Assembly: GCF_003226555.1 (NCBI RefSeq)
Contig: NZ_QKQS01000016.1
Coordinates: 1 to 64,000 of the forward strand
Direction: 5' to 3'
Length of the DNA: 64,000 nucleotides
From: Rhodopseudomonas palustris
GTDB lineage: Bacteria; Pseudomonadota; Alphaproteobacteria; Rhizobiales; Xanthobacteraceae
Shown: positions 1 through 9,557 of the stretch, one piece after another
Position numbering within the stretch: the first letter of the stretch is position 1
Layout: each line of letters begins with the position of its first letter
Program-made: the position numbers and the translations under genes
The notes under the pieces: generated by a model
Told to the model about the DNA's origin: nothing
Seen by the model: the letters and a program-made list of their open reading frames with translations, nothing else
The model's database searches: none

Positions 1-43
1 GCCTCCATCTGCCAAAATCTGAATCTCAATAGATACTTGAGTC

Positions 44-1843
44 CTACCTCACAGGCCCGCGACCTTGTGACTCAGTACAAGTAGGGAGGCCTTCCATCCG
101 GGCCTTGAGCTGCAGCGCCAGGAATTGCGAGTAGTGGCGCGACTGGTGCAGATTGCCGCCGTGGAACCACAGGCCTTCCTGTTGCGTGGGCTTCCACATG
201 TTGCGCTGCTCCCCCTCCCAGGGGCCGGGGTCTTTGCGGGTGTTGGAGCCGAGCCCCCAGACCTTGCCGACTTTGTCGGCGACCTCTTTCGAGATCAGGT
301 CGGCGGCCCAGCCGTTCATCGAGCCATAGCCGGTGGCGTAGACGACGAGGTCCGCCGGCAGCTCAGTGCCGTCGCTGAGGATCACGGAGTGCTCTGTCAG
401 GCGCTGAACGTCGACGCCGCTCTTCAGCTTGATCCGGCCGTCGGCGACCAGTTCGGACGCACCGACGTCGATGTAGTAGCCGGAGCCGCGGCGCAGATAC
501 TTCATGAACAGGCCGGACTCGTCGTCGCCGTAGTCGAGCATGAAGCCGGCGGCTTCCAGCCGCTTGTAGAACTCGGCGTCGCGCTCCCGGATCACGTTGT
601 AGATCGGGATCTGGAATTCGTGCAGGATCTTGTAGGGCAGCGAGGCGAAGATCAGGTCGGCCTTGGCGGTGGTGATGCCGTTCTGCACCGCCTGCTCGGA
701 GTAGAGCCCGGCGAGCCCCAGCTCCATCAGCGAGTTCGACTTGACGATGTGGGTCGACGAGCGCTGCACCATGGTGACGTCGGCGCCGGCCTCCCATAGC
801 GCCGCGCAGATATCGTGCGCCGAGTTGTTCGAGCCGATGACCACCGCCTTCTTGCCCTTCCACGCATCCGGCCCGGGATGCTGCGAGGAGTGGTGCTGAT
901 CGCCCTTGAACACGTCCATGCCTTCGAATTGCGGCATGTTCGGCTTGGCCGACATCCCGGTGGCGAGCACCAGTTGTTTCGGCTTCAGCGTGATCTCCTG
1001 GCCGTTACGCTCGACCACCACGGTCCATTGCTTGGCGGCTTCATCGTAGGAGGCGCGCTTGCAGACGGTGGAGCCCCAGTAGTTCAGCTCCATCACCTTG
1101 GCGTACATCTCCAGCCAGTCGCCGATCTTGTCTTTCGGCGCGAACACCGGCCAGTTCGGTGGGAACGGCAGATAGGGCAGGTGGTCGTACCAGACCGGGT
1201 CGTGCAGGCAGAGCGATTTGTAGCGCTTGCGCCAGCTGTCGCCCGGGCGCTCGTTCTTCTCGATGATGATGGTCGGCACGCCGAGCTGGCGCAGCCGCGC
1301 GCCGAGCGCGATGCCGCCCTGGCCGCCGCCGATGATCACGCAATAGGGCTGGCGGGTGAGGCTGAGTTCAGCGGCCTCGGCGTCGCGCTCTTCCTTCCAG
1401 GTCTTGCGGCTCGGATCGGCGCCGTGCTTGACGCCCATCGGGCGCTGAAAGCCCTGCGGCTCTTCGAAACCCTTCAGTTCGGCCATGGTGGTGAGCAGCG
1501 TCCAGATCCGGCCGTCCTTGAGGCGGAGATGGCCGACGCCGCGGGCGAGCGCGGTGTCGAACTGGATGAAGCACTCGACAATGCCGTCGGTCTCGTTGGC
1601 ATCCTCGCCGTCGGCGATCCGCCAGTGCGACGGTTTGGTATCGGCCAGCCGCGCATTCAGCATGTCGCGGACCTGATCCTTGCCTTCCATCGTCTTGATG
1701 TTCCAGGTGAAGGCGATCAGGTCGCGCCAGTAGCAATCGGTCTGAAACAGATCGACCGTGCGGTCGATGTCGCCGGCGCTCAGCGCATCGTCGAGTTGTC
1801 CAAGGAGCGTCGTGACTTTGCCGTTCGGCGCGGTGTCGAGCAT
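44..1843 (-). CDS. Flavin-containing monooxygenase with N-terminal NTF2/SnoaL-like domain
   Basis: This 599-residue protein is a predicted cytosolic FAD/NADPH monooxygenase of the FMO/Baeyer-Villiger type. The first ~130 residues look like an NTF2/SnoaL-like domain. An FAD Rossmann fold follows with GGGQGG at residues ~172-177. The second nucleotide-binding site appears as VVIGSNNSAHD after ~residue 340, and just before it GDQHHSSQHPG resembles the FxGxxxH FMO fingerprint. The ATG at 1843 has an AGGATC stretch upstream. The NTF2-FMO fusion is a known architecture in proteobacteria, but the substrate cannot be read from the sequence. The gene stands alone and the next gene lies 187 bp upstream. 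An alternative is a more general NAD(P)/FAD oxidoreductase. The family call is firm and the substrate is unknown. Confidence 0.85.
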   Translation of the reverse strand: MLDTAPNGKVTTLLGQLDDALSAGDIDRTVDLFQTDCYWRDLIAFTWNIKTMEGKDQVRDMLNARLADTKPSHWRIADGEDANETDGIVECFIQFDTALARGVGHLRLKDGRIWTLLTTMAELKGFEEPQGFQRPMGVKHGADPSRKTWKEERDAEAAELSLTRQPYCVIIGGGQGGIALGARLRQLGVPTIIIEKNERPGDSWRKRYKSLCLHDPVWYDHLPYLPFPPNWPVFAPKDKIGDWLEMYAKVMELNYWGSTVCKRASYDEAAKQWTVVVERNGQEITLKPKQLVLATGMSAKPNMPQFEGMDVFKGDQHHSSQHPGPDAWKGKKAVVIGSNNSAHDICAALWEAGADVTMVQRSSTHIVKSNSLMELGLAGLYSEQAVQNGITTAKADLIFASLPYKILHEFQIPIYNVIRERDAEFYKRLEAAGFMLDYGDDESGLFMKYLRRGSGYYIDVGASELVADGRIKLKSGVDVQRLTEHSVILSDGTELPADLVVYATGYGSMNGWAADLISKEVADKVGKVWGLGSNTRKDPGPWEGEQRNMWKPTQQEGLWFHGGNLHQSRHYSQFLALQLKARMEGLPTCTESQGRGPVR

Positions 1844-2029
1844 GCTGATCCTCCCATGGGCTGTTGTTTTGACAGCATTGTTGCGCCGCGATGCGGCGTC
1901 GTTTTCCGCGATGATACCATCCCGTCCATCCGAGGGGAGAGCGAAGCGGGCTCACTAGTGAAGTTGTGATCAGGCACTTGTTGCGATGCACGCAGCGATA
2001 ACAGCGTTTGCGATGGCGTGCGTGCGGCT

Positions 2030-3001
2030 CTAGTCGGTCTTGACGTCGAGTTTGGTTGCGCCGGTGTAGTCGTAGACGTCGTGCAGCAGAGTGAGGATCT
2101 CGGCGGCGATCGCGGCGTCCGTCAGCGTCAGCGGATAGCTCTTGCTGTAGTTCGGCGCGCGGCCGGGCTCCTTGTAGCCGGCCGCCGTCAGACGCGCGAC
2201 GTGATCCGGCTTCAGGATGGCGCTGAGTGCCGCCCAACTTTCCGCCGACTGGGCTTCGCAATACAGCGCCACCGGCGGCGTCTCCGGCATGCACTGGATG
2301 TAGCCGATGCCGCTGTCGAACACCGTATAGACCCGATGTGCCGCATTCACCCGCAGTCGCTGAATCTCTGCTGTGACCGATGGGCCGTACAGCTTGATCA
2401 GCGCTTCCGCAGTTTCGGCGGTCTGCGGCTGGGGCTTCGCCGCATAGGAACAAGTGAGCAGGGCGGTCGAACGCATCGACGGCGCGCCGCTGATCATGCC
2501 GGCGAGATTTTGGGACGGCCCGTTCCTCGGCGGGCAGGGGATGTCGACGACCCAGTCGGTTTTCAGTTCGAGGTCTTGAAAGTTGATGTCATAGGCATCA
2601 GTCAGCGTGCGTAGGATGTCTGCAGAGATCTGGCCGGTCGGCGCGTCGGCCGGAAATACTTTCGCGTAGTTGCCGAAAGCCGGATCTACGGTCCAGCCGA
2701 GCGCCGCGAGCCGGTTTTGCCGTTCGATCGTCAGGACGCGTTTCAACGACGGTTGCAGCGTCGGGCCGGCGGCTTCGCAGCGCATCTCGCGGCTCGGCAG
2801 TCGGTGGCACTGGACGTATTTGTTGCCGTCCCAGATTGTCGCGTAGCCGACCTTCTTGGCGCGGACGATGCTGGTGATGTTCTGCAGCGCGGCGTCGACC
2901 CGGTCGACCGCAGCTTCCTCGGCGAGCGAAGGAGCTGCTGTGGCGCCCAAGGTCATCAGCAGGGTGATCGCGGCTACAAATCGAGCCGTCTGCTGCCTCA
3001 T
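2030..3001 (-). CDS. Secreted protein with a tandemly duplicated ~100-residue domain
   Basis: This 323-residue protein has an N-terminal Sec signal peptide (hydrophobic AAITLLMTLGATAAPSLA, likely cleaved near residue 27) and should be periplasmic. The mature part contains two related units. Both have a Y-[VI]-Q-C segment, a later C-E-A motif, an N-Y-x-K motif followed by an acidic/alanine helix ending in a hydrophobic LxDxYD or LHDVYDY segment, and a terminal LxxKTD. Each unit keeps a Cys pair (QC and CEA), so one disulfide per unit is possible. I do not recognise the family by name. YbjN/TY-Chap-like folds share the 'L..LG...NY' layout, but this is only a suggestion. It appears to be a single-gene unit. 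Confidence 0.7.
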   Translation of the reverse strand: MRQQTARFVAAITLLMTLGATAAPSLAEEAAVDRVDAALQNITSIVRAKKVGYATIWDGNKYVQCHRLPSREMRCEAAGPTLQPSLKRVLTIERQNRLAALGWTVDPAFGNYAKVFPADAPTGQISADILRTLTDAYDINFQDLELKTDWVVDIPCPPRNGPSQNLAGMISGAPSMRSTALLTCSYAAKPQPQTAETAEALIKLYGPSVTAEIQRLRVNAAHRVYTVFDSGIGYIQCMPETPPVALYCEAQSAESWAALSAILKPDHVARLTAAGYKEPGRAPNYSKSYPLTLTDAAIAAEILTLLHDVYDYTGATKLDVKTD

Positions 3002-3114
3002 GATCTCCTCCGCTCACTCCGGCCGGCACCGCGGCTCTGCTCCACTGAATGGAACATAGAGTGAACGAAGGTGATGCGGAGTCAACCTTAGGTTGATACC
3101 AAAATTGAGTACGC

Positions 3115-4593
3115 TCAGCCCCAGCTGCGCAGCCGGCGGAGCTGCGGCGTCTTCTTGTGCTGATGGTCGGCCATCCGGCCGAGCAGGGTGTCGAGTTCGG
3201 TGATCGCCTTGAACAGATACGGGCCCTTGTTCAGCATCACGCATTCGGCGCGCGCGGCCATCGCGGCGTCGGTCATCTCGCCGCGCGACGGCGTGCCCTT
3301 CTTCACCAGATGTTCGAGCACCTGGGTGGCCCATATCACCGGGACGTGGGCGGCCTCGCCGATCCACAGGATCTCTTCCTGCATCTCGGCGAGCCGGGCG
3401 AAGCCGATCTCGACGGCCAGGTCGCCCCGCGCGATCATCACCGCGGTCGGCTGGCGGCCGGCGGCCTGCACCAGGATGTCCGGCAGGTGCGCGACCGCAT
3501 CCGGCGTCTCGATCTTGAGCACCAGCGACAGCTTGTGCCAGTCGTCGGGCCGGCGTTCGGCGAGCGCCGCCTGCAGCATCTTGACGTCGCCGACCGACTG
3601 CACGAACGAGAACTCGACGCCGTCGGCATGGGCGGCGACGAAATCGAGGTCGGCGCGGTCCTTGGCGGTGAGCGCCGGGATGTCGAGCGGCGTATCCGGG
3701 AAGTTCAGGCCCTTCTCCGGCTTCAGCCGGAAGCCGGTTTCGGCGGTTGCGGTGACGCGGCCGACCAGACCCCACGCGGTCTTGCGCTCGATCCTGACGC
3801 ACAGCTTGCCGTCATCGACGAACACACGGGCGCCGACGGCGGCACGCGTCAAGGGATCGGGCAGGGTGCATTCAACCGCGAAATGCTCGTCGTCGAGATC
3901 GATCCGCTCGAATTCGCCCTGCGCCACGATCGCCACCAGATCGCCGGTGACGATGCGGTCGCGGCCGTCGGGCGTGCGCGCGGCGCCGGTGCGGATCTTC
4001 GGGCCGGCGATATCCATCAGCACCTTCATCCGCCGCCCGGTGGCCTCCTCGGCGACATGGAGGTGATTGATCATCCGCTGCCAGGCGGGGGCATCGTCGT
4101 GGGCGCAGTTGATCCGCACCGCCTCGACGCCGCGCTCGGCGAGCCGCAGCATGAAGGTCGGATCGTCGGCGGCCTCGCTCGGGCAGGTCACCAGCAGCGC
4201 GGAGCGGCGGGCGCCGGACAGCGGCCCGAACAGCTCGGCGCTGCGGCCGGCGAGGTCGTGCTCACCGGCGAAGAACTGCTTCGACGACGGCCGCAGCATG
4301 TCTGGCTCGCCCGCCAGTGCGGCCAGCGTGGCGCGCACCGCCAGCAGCGTCGGCATCACCCGGCTTTCCAGCCGGCCGAGCGACGACAGCCCGAGCGCCA
4401 TCAACGAATGCTGCAGCGGCCGCAGATCGTGGTGACGCAGTGCCAGATAGTGGGCGAGGTTGGCGGCGCTCGGGGCGAAGCCGGGACGATGGATCTGATC
4501 CGCCCAGCCGTCGATCCGCGCCCGGCTGTCGACTTCGATCTCGGTGATCAGAGTGTCGAGCTTGTGCTTGAGGCGGAGGATTTCGGTCGACAT
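3115..4593 (-). CDS. Pyruvate kinase-like protein lacking the C-terminal domain
   Basis: This ~492-residue protein carries a pyruvate-kinase barrel. VRINCAHDD stands in for the usual VRxNFSHG, LKIETPDAV holds the catalytic Lys, MIARGDLAVEIG holds the Mg ligands, and ATQVLEHLVKKGTPSRGEMTD replaces the ATQMLES...PTRAE segment. The first ~120 residues are a helical extension not found in standard PykA. The protein ends shortly after MLNKGPY, where other enzymes have MLSGETA followed by a ~120-residue allosteric domain. It is therefore likely non-allosteric, or has a changed role. I chose the ATG at 4593 (MSTEIL) because the open frame upstream of it is low-complexity. Activity with PEP is inferred from the conserved active-site residues. 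Confidence 0.75.
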   Translation of the reverse strand: MSTEILRLKHKLDTLITEIEVDSRARIDGWADQIHRPGFAPSAANLAHYLALRHHDLRPLQHSLMALGLSSLGRLESRVMPTLLAVRATLAALAGEPDMLRPSSKQFFAGEHDLAGRSAELFGPLSGARRSALLVTCPSEAADDPTFMLRLAERGVEAVRINCAHDDAPAWQRMINHLHVAEEATGRRMKVLMDIAGPKIRTGAARTPDGRDRIVTGDLVAIVAQGEFERIDLDDEHFAVECTLPDPLTRAAVGARVFVDDGKLCVRIERKTAWGLVGRVTATAETGFRLKPEKGLNFPDTPLDIPALTAKDRADLDFVAAHADGVEFSFVQSVGDVKMLQAALAERRPDDWHKLSLVLKIETPDAVAHLPDILVQAAGRQPTAVMIARGDLAVEIGFARLAEMQEEILWIGEAAHVPVIWATQVLEHLVKKGTPSRGEMTDAAMAARAECVMLNKGPYLFKAITELDTLLGRMADHQHKKTPQLRRLRSWG

Positions 4594-4780
4594 CTCGGGC
4601 GCTCGCAGGTTCAGGCGGCCGGAGAGCCGCATCCCACCCGCTCTAGGAGTGCTGGATGAAGCCGATGTGACAGGACGGATGGCGGAAAGTCGTAACTGTT
4701 CGGCCGGCGCGACGCAGGTTGATGGGCATTTCAACATGAACTAGCATCTTGCGATGGTCTATCGACGACGAGGCGGGCCG

Positions 4781-5038
4781 ATGCGGGTCACTGTCACCGA
4801 GGCAAAGGATCAGCTTGCCGATCTGGTTCAGCGCGCCGAGGCGGGGGACGACGTCGTTCTCACGTTGCCGGGACATGCGGCCGTGCGCCTCGTTCCGATC
4901 GGCCACGAGGGTGAGTCCCGCTCCCGACGCGAGCTGCTCGAAGCCGCACGGGTGGCCGGTGCCGCGAAGGCCGCCGCCGGGGTATCGGCAGCCCGCAGCC
5001 AGGATTTCCTGTATCGTGAGGATGGTCTGCCGCTGTGA
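4781..5038 (+). CDS. Phd/YefM-family antitoxin
   Basis: This 85-residue protein begins MRVTVTEAKDQLADLVQRAE, the classic Phd/YefM N-terminal dimer and DNA-binding fold. It ends with a basic to hydrophobic tail (QDFLYREDGLPL) that would wrap the toxin. I chose the ATG at 4781 because GAGG lies just upstream; an in-frame ATG at 4754 would add nine arginine-rich residues. It overlaps the toxin gene by 4 bp (GTGA), indicating translational coupling. Family knowledge predicts neutralisation of the PIN toxin and autorepression. Because the toxin reading frame is broken, this antitoxin may now be an orphan. Confidence 0.85.
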   Translation: MRVTVTEAKDQLADLVQRAEAGDDVVLTLPGHAAVRLVPIGHEGESRSRRELLEAARVAGAAKAAAGVSAARSQDFLYREDGLPL

Positions 5039-5426
5039 TTGCGGTCGACACCTCGGCCTTGATGGCGATCGTGTTGGACGAGCCGCAGGCGGCTGCCTGT
5101 ATCGATGCAATTGCTGCAGAAGAGCGGATTTTGATCTCGGCTGGGACGATGGTCGAGAGCCTGATCGTGGCGGCCCGCCGAAATGTGCGCGATGAGGTCA
5201 CCGGTCTGATCGAGGGGCTCGGTTTCGAGGTGGTCCCCGTCACGTCGATGTCTGCGCACGAAATCGCGAATGCCTATGAGAGATGGGGCAGAGGCGCCTC
5301 TACGCCGGATTGAACTTCGGTGACTGTTTCGCCTATCAGGTGGCGCGCGCATACGGATGCCGGCTGCTATATGTCGGTGAGGATTTTGCCCGGACGGATG
5401 TCGAAGGCGTGCTGCCAAGTCGCTAA
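5035..5426 (+). pseudogene. VapC-type PIN-domain toxin, frameshifted
   Basis: The GTG-initiated frame encodes a PIN domain starting MIAVDTSALMAIVLDEP, with the first acidic residue of the RNase site and SAGTMVES as the second motif. The frame reads through AYERWGRG and then reaches a stop at 5311-5313. If one base is restored after ~5294, the protein continues RLYAGLNFGDCFAYQVARAY and ends normally at 5426. That gives a ~130-residue VapC with the typical GLNFGDCFAY motif carrying the C-terminal Asp. A single-base deletion has therefore removed the third acidic cluster and inactivated the toxin, unless it is a sequencing error. It is partner to the overlapping Phd-like antitoxin. Confidence 0.85.
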
Positions 5427-5466
5427 CGTGATCCGGATCGACGACGTCAGCAGCGAAAGGTCTCTC

Positions 5467-5814
5467 GTGCCCACCATCCTCTATGGCATCAAGAACTGCG
5501 ACACGATGAAGAAGGCGCGAGCTTGGCTCGACGGCCACGGCGTCGCCTATACGTTCCACGACTACAAGTCCGCGGGCATCGATCAGGCGCATCTGGCGCG
5601 TTGGGTCGGGCAGGTCGGTTGGGAGACGCTGCTCAACCGCGCCGGCACCACCTTCCGCAAGCTGCCCGAGGCGGACAAAGAAGGGATCACCGAAGCCAAA
5701 GCGATCGCGCTGATGCTGGCGCAGCCGTCGATGATCAAGCGCCCGGTGCTGGAGCACGGCCGCAAGCTGCTGGTCGGCTTCCGGCCGGAAGCTTATGCGG
5801 AGGTGTTCGACTAA
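5467..5814 (+). CDS. ArsC/Spx-family thioredoxin-fold protein (YffB-like)
   Basis: This 115-residue protein belongs to the ArsC-like reductase family, usual length ~115. It starts VPTILYGIKNCDTMKKA, with the family Cys in the NCDTM loop, and contains the C-terminal signature IKRPVLEHG followed by VGFRPEAY. I chose GTG 5467 over upstream starts because homologues begin with this TILYGIKNCDT strand and the total length then matches. The family is thought to use glutathione or thiols in reduction, but YffB members are not proven arsenate reductases. The gene is monocistronic and no arsenic genes are nearby. Confidence 0.85.
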   Translation: MPTILYGIKNCDTMKKARAWLDGHGVAYTFHDYKSAGIDQAHLARWVGQVGWETLLNRAGTTFRKLPEADKEGITEAKAIALMLAQPSMIKRPVLEHGRKLLVGFRPEAYAEVFD

Positions 5815-6036
5815 TACGGAAGACTGGCCCGCAACGCCGACCGCCAGGAAGTTTCCCCAGGCCCGACCAGCTTGAAACGCCGCCCAGCTTTGCATCTTGC
5901 ACAAGGCTCGCGAATAGCGGCATAGTCCGGCCAGAAAGACTGGGCTTGGCGCCGCAGGCGCGCAGAGCACCGGGTCGAAAAAGAAGGCATCGGACGTGTG
6001 CGCCGGCACCGCACGCGTTTGATGGGGGGAATTTGC

Positions 6037-6784
6037 TTGGCCGATGACATCATCCTTGAAACCAACGGATTGACCAAAGAATTCGCCGGCTTCTTTGCCG
6101 TGCGCGATGTCAATCTGCGGGTCCGCCGTGGTCATATTCACGCGCTGATCGGCCCCAACGGGGCCGGCAAGACCACGTGTTTCAATCTGCTCACCAAGTT
6201 CCTGCGGCCGTCCGCGGGGCAGATCATGTACAATGGCCGGGACATTACCGCGATGGCGCCGGCCGACGTGGCGCGGCTTGGGCTGGTCCGTTCGTTTCAG
6301 ATTTCGGCGGTGTTCCCGCATCTGACCGCGCTGGAGAACGTCCGGGTCGCATTGCAGCGGCAGCACGGCTCGTCGTTCGATTTCTGGCGCTCCAAGAGCG
6401 TGCTCGACAAGTACAACCAGCGCGCGCGCGAACTGCTCGACGACGTCGGCCTCAGTGAATTCGCCGACACGCCGGCAGTGGAGATGGCCTACGGCCGCAA
6501 GCGGGCGCTGGAGATCGCCACCACGCTGGCGCTCGATCCGGAGATGATGCTGCTCGACGAACCGATGGCCGGCATGGGCCACGAGGACATCGACAAGATC
6601 GCGGCGCTGATCAAACGGATCTCGGCCAAGTACACGATCCTGATGGTCGAACACAATTTGAGCGTGGTCGCCAACCTGTCGGACGTGATCACCGTGCTGA
6701 CTCGCGGCCAGGTGTTGGCGGAGGGGCACTACAACGACCTCACGCAGGACCAGCGGGTCAAGGAAGCCTATCTCGGAGCGGGTC

Positions 6785-6792
<8 letters not shown>
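6037..6792 (+). CDS. livG: Branched-chain amino acid-type ABC transporter ATP-binding protein LivG
   Basis: This cytosolic ATPase of a LivFGHM (HAAT-family) importer has Walker A GPNGAGKTTCFN, a divergent signature around VEMAYGRKRALEIA, Walker B MMLLDEPMAGM and the H-loop VEHNL. The TTG at 6037 is preceded by GGGGGGA at the right distance, so it is the preferred start. ATG 6022 and GTG 5998 are in frame but lack a ribosome-binding site. The stop overlaps livF by 8 bp. The four genes livG-livF-livH-livM form one tight rightward operon. Substrates of this family include branched-chain amino acids, amides, urea and aromatic or dicarboxylic acids; nothing here decides between them. Confidence 0.88.
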
Positions 6793-7531
<739 letters not shown>

Positions 7532-7587
7532 CGCTTCTTGGCGTCCGACTTCGGGACCGGTGACTTTCTCGAAAGACTGAGAGCAAG

Positions 7588-8463
7588 ATGGATATCAACG
7601 TCCCCGCTCTGCTGGCGCAGCTTCTGGTCGGCCTGATCAACGGCTCGTTCTACGCGCTGCTCAGCCTCGGCCTCGCCGTGATCTTCGGCATGCTCAACAT
7701 CATCAACTTCGCGCACGGCGCGTTGTACATGATGGGCGCGTTCTGCGCCTATTTCCTGCTCAATCTGCTCGGCCTGAACTATTGGTGGGCGCTGATCCTG
7801 TCGCCGATCATCGTCGGCCTGTTCGGCATGGTGATGGAGCGCACGCTGCTGCAATGGCTGTCGGGGCTCGATCACCTCTACGGCCTGCTGCTCACCTTCG
7901 GCGTTGCGCTGATCATCCAGGGCGTGTTTCAGAATTATTTCGGCTCGTCCGGCCTGCCTTATGCGATTCCCGAACAGCTGCGCGGCGCGATCAATCTCGG
8001 CTTCATGTATCTGCCGGTATATCGCGGCTGGGTGGTGGTGTTCTCGCTGGTGGTGTGCCTGCTCACCTGGTTCCTGATCGAGCGGACCCGGCTCGGCGCT
8101 TACTTGCGCGCCGCCACCGAGAACCCGACTCTTGTACGTGCGTTCGGCATCAACGTGCCGCGGATGATCACGCTGACCTACGGTCTCGGCGTCGGACTGG
8201 CGGCGCTCGCCGGCGTGCTGTCGGCGCCGATCAACCAGGTCCGGCCGCTGATGGGCGCCGATCTGATCATCGTGGTGTTCGCGGTGGTGGTGATCGGCGG
8301 CATGGGCTCGATCATGGGCTCGATCATCACCGGCTTCGCTCTCGGCGTCGTCGAGGGCTTGACCAAGTATTTCTACCCCGAGGCCTCCAATACCGTGGTG
8401 TTCGTGCTGATGGTCCTGGTGCTGCTGGTGAAACCCTCGGGCCTGACCGGACGGGCGACCTGA
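7588..8463 (+). CDS. livH: ABC transporter permease LivH
   Basis: This 291-residue integral membrane permease has about eight hydrophobic helices. It opens with LINGSFYALLSLGLAVIFG, the hallmark LivH first-helix sequence, and contains GMLNIINFAHGALYMMGAF. It begins 56 bp after livF and ends one base before livM. It forms the membrane channel with LivM. No substrate-binding protein gene is adjacent, so the binding partner must be encoded elsewhere. Confidence 0.9.
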   Translation: MDINVPALLAQLLVGLINGSFYALLSLGLAVIFGMLNIINFAHGALYMMGAFCAYFLLNLLGLNYWWALILSPIIVGLFGMVMERTLLQWLSGLDHLYGLLLTFGVALIIQGVFQNYFGSSGLPYAIPEQLRGAINLGFMYLPVYRGWVVVFSLVVCLLTWFLIERTRLGAYLRAATENPTLVRAFGINVPRMITLTYGLGVGLAALAGVLSAPINQVRPLMGADLIIVVFAVVVIGGMGSIMGSIITGFALGVVEGLTKYFYPEASNTVVFVLMVLVLLVKPSGLTGRAT

Positions 8464-8464
8464 C

Positions 8465-9436
8465 ATGACCACGATGACGCAGAATTCCGCCCCGTCCACG
8501 ACCCGCCGCCCGGTCCGCGACGAGATGATCGCGTTCGCGATCATGACCGCGCTGCTGTTGGTGGTGCCGTTCACCGGGGTCTATCCGTTCTTCGTGATGC
8601 AGGGGCTGTGCTTCGCGCTGCTTGCCTGCGCTTTCAACCTGTTGATCGGCTACGGCGGCCTGCTGTCGTTCGGCCACGCGATGTTCCTCGGCACCGCCGG
8701 CTACGTCACCGGCCACGCGCTCAAGGTGTGGGGACTGCCGCCGGAGCTGGCGATCGTCGTCGGCATCGCGGCATCGTTCGGCCTGTCGGTGCTGACCGGC
8801 CTGATCGCGATCCGCCGCCAGGGCATCTACTTCGCGATGATCACGCTGGCGCTGTCGCAGTTGCTGTATTTCATCTATCTGCAGGCGCCGTTCACCCACG
8901 GCGAAGACGGCATCCAGGGCATCCCGCAGGGCAAGCTGTTCGGTTTCATCGACCTGTCGAACACCGACACGCTGTATTTCGTGGTGCTGGCCGGCTTCCT
9001 GATCGGGTTCCTGATCATCTATCGCGCGATCAATTCGCCGTTCGGCGAGGTGCTGAAGGCGATCCGCGAGAACGAGCCGCGCGCGGTCTCGCTCGGCTAC
9101 AAGACCGATCAGTACAAGCTGCTGGCGTTCATCCTGTCCGGCACGCTGGCGGGATTTGCCGGCGCGCTCAAAGTGTTCGTGGCGCAGAACGCGTCGCTGA
9201 CCGACGTGCACTGGACGATGTCGGGTGAAATCGTGCTGATGACCCTGGTCGGCGGCCTCGGCACGGTGTTCGGCCCGGTGGTCGGCGCCTTCGTGATCAT
9301 TGCCATGCAGCAATATCTCGCCGGCTTCGGCCAATGGGTCACGGTGATCCAGGGCGTGATCTTCGTCGCCTGCGTGCTGACCTTCCGCCGCGGTATCGTC
9401 GGCGAGATCGGCCATCTGTTCAAGCGATCGCTGTAG
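8465..9436 (+). CDS. livM: ABC transporter permease LivM
   Basis: This 323-residue permease has ~9 hydrophobic segments and the LivM features LLIGYGGLLSFGHAMFLG and VLKAIRENEPRAVSLGY, the latter being the cytoplasmic coupling region. It also has the late helix TLVGGLGTVFGPVVGAF. It is the last gene of the liv operon and a 26-bp hairpin lies ~80 bp downstream. Its N-terminus has a short hydrophilic lead of ~18 residues. The operon end is convergent with the DUF4407 gene. Confidence 0.9.
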   Translation: MTTMTQNSAPSTTRRPVRDEMIAFAIMTALLLVVPFTGVYPFFVMQGLCFALLACAFNLLIGYGGLLSFGHAMFLGTAGYVTGHALKVWGLPPELAIVVGIAASFGLSVLTGLIAIRRQGIYFAMITLALSQLLYFIYLQAPFTHGEDGIQGIPQGKLFGFIDLSNTDTLYFVVLAGFLIGFLIIYRAINSPFGEVLKAIRENEPRAVSLGYKTDQYKLLAFILSGTLAGFAGALKVFVAQNASLTDVHWTMSGEIVLMTLVGGLGTVFGPVVGAFVIIAMQQYLAGFGQWVTVIQGVIFVACVLTFRRGIVGEIGHLFKRSL

Positions 9437-9517
9437 GCGAAGCCTTTTAGACTAAAGGAAGCGGCGAGGCGGACGGCCAAGCTCGGCTCGCCGGCTTTCC
9501 CCGTGTTTCGACAGGTC

Positions 9518-9543
9518 GGTGCCCGCGAGCAAGCACGGGCACC
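9518..9543. terminator. Hairpin between convergent livM and the DUF4407 gene
   Basis: An 8-bp perfect inverted repeat (GGTGCCCG / CGGGCACC) with a 10-base loop lies in the 121-bp gap between convergent genes. There is no T-tract, so it may be a weak bidirectional terminator or an RNA-end stabiliser. Confidence 0.4.
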
Positions 9544-9557
9544 CAACAGCTCATCAG

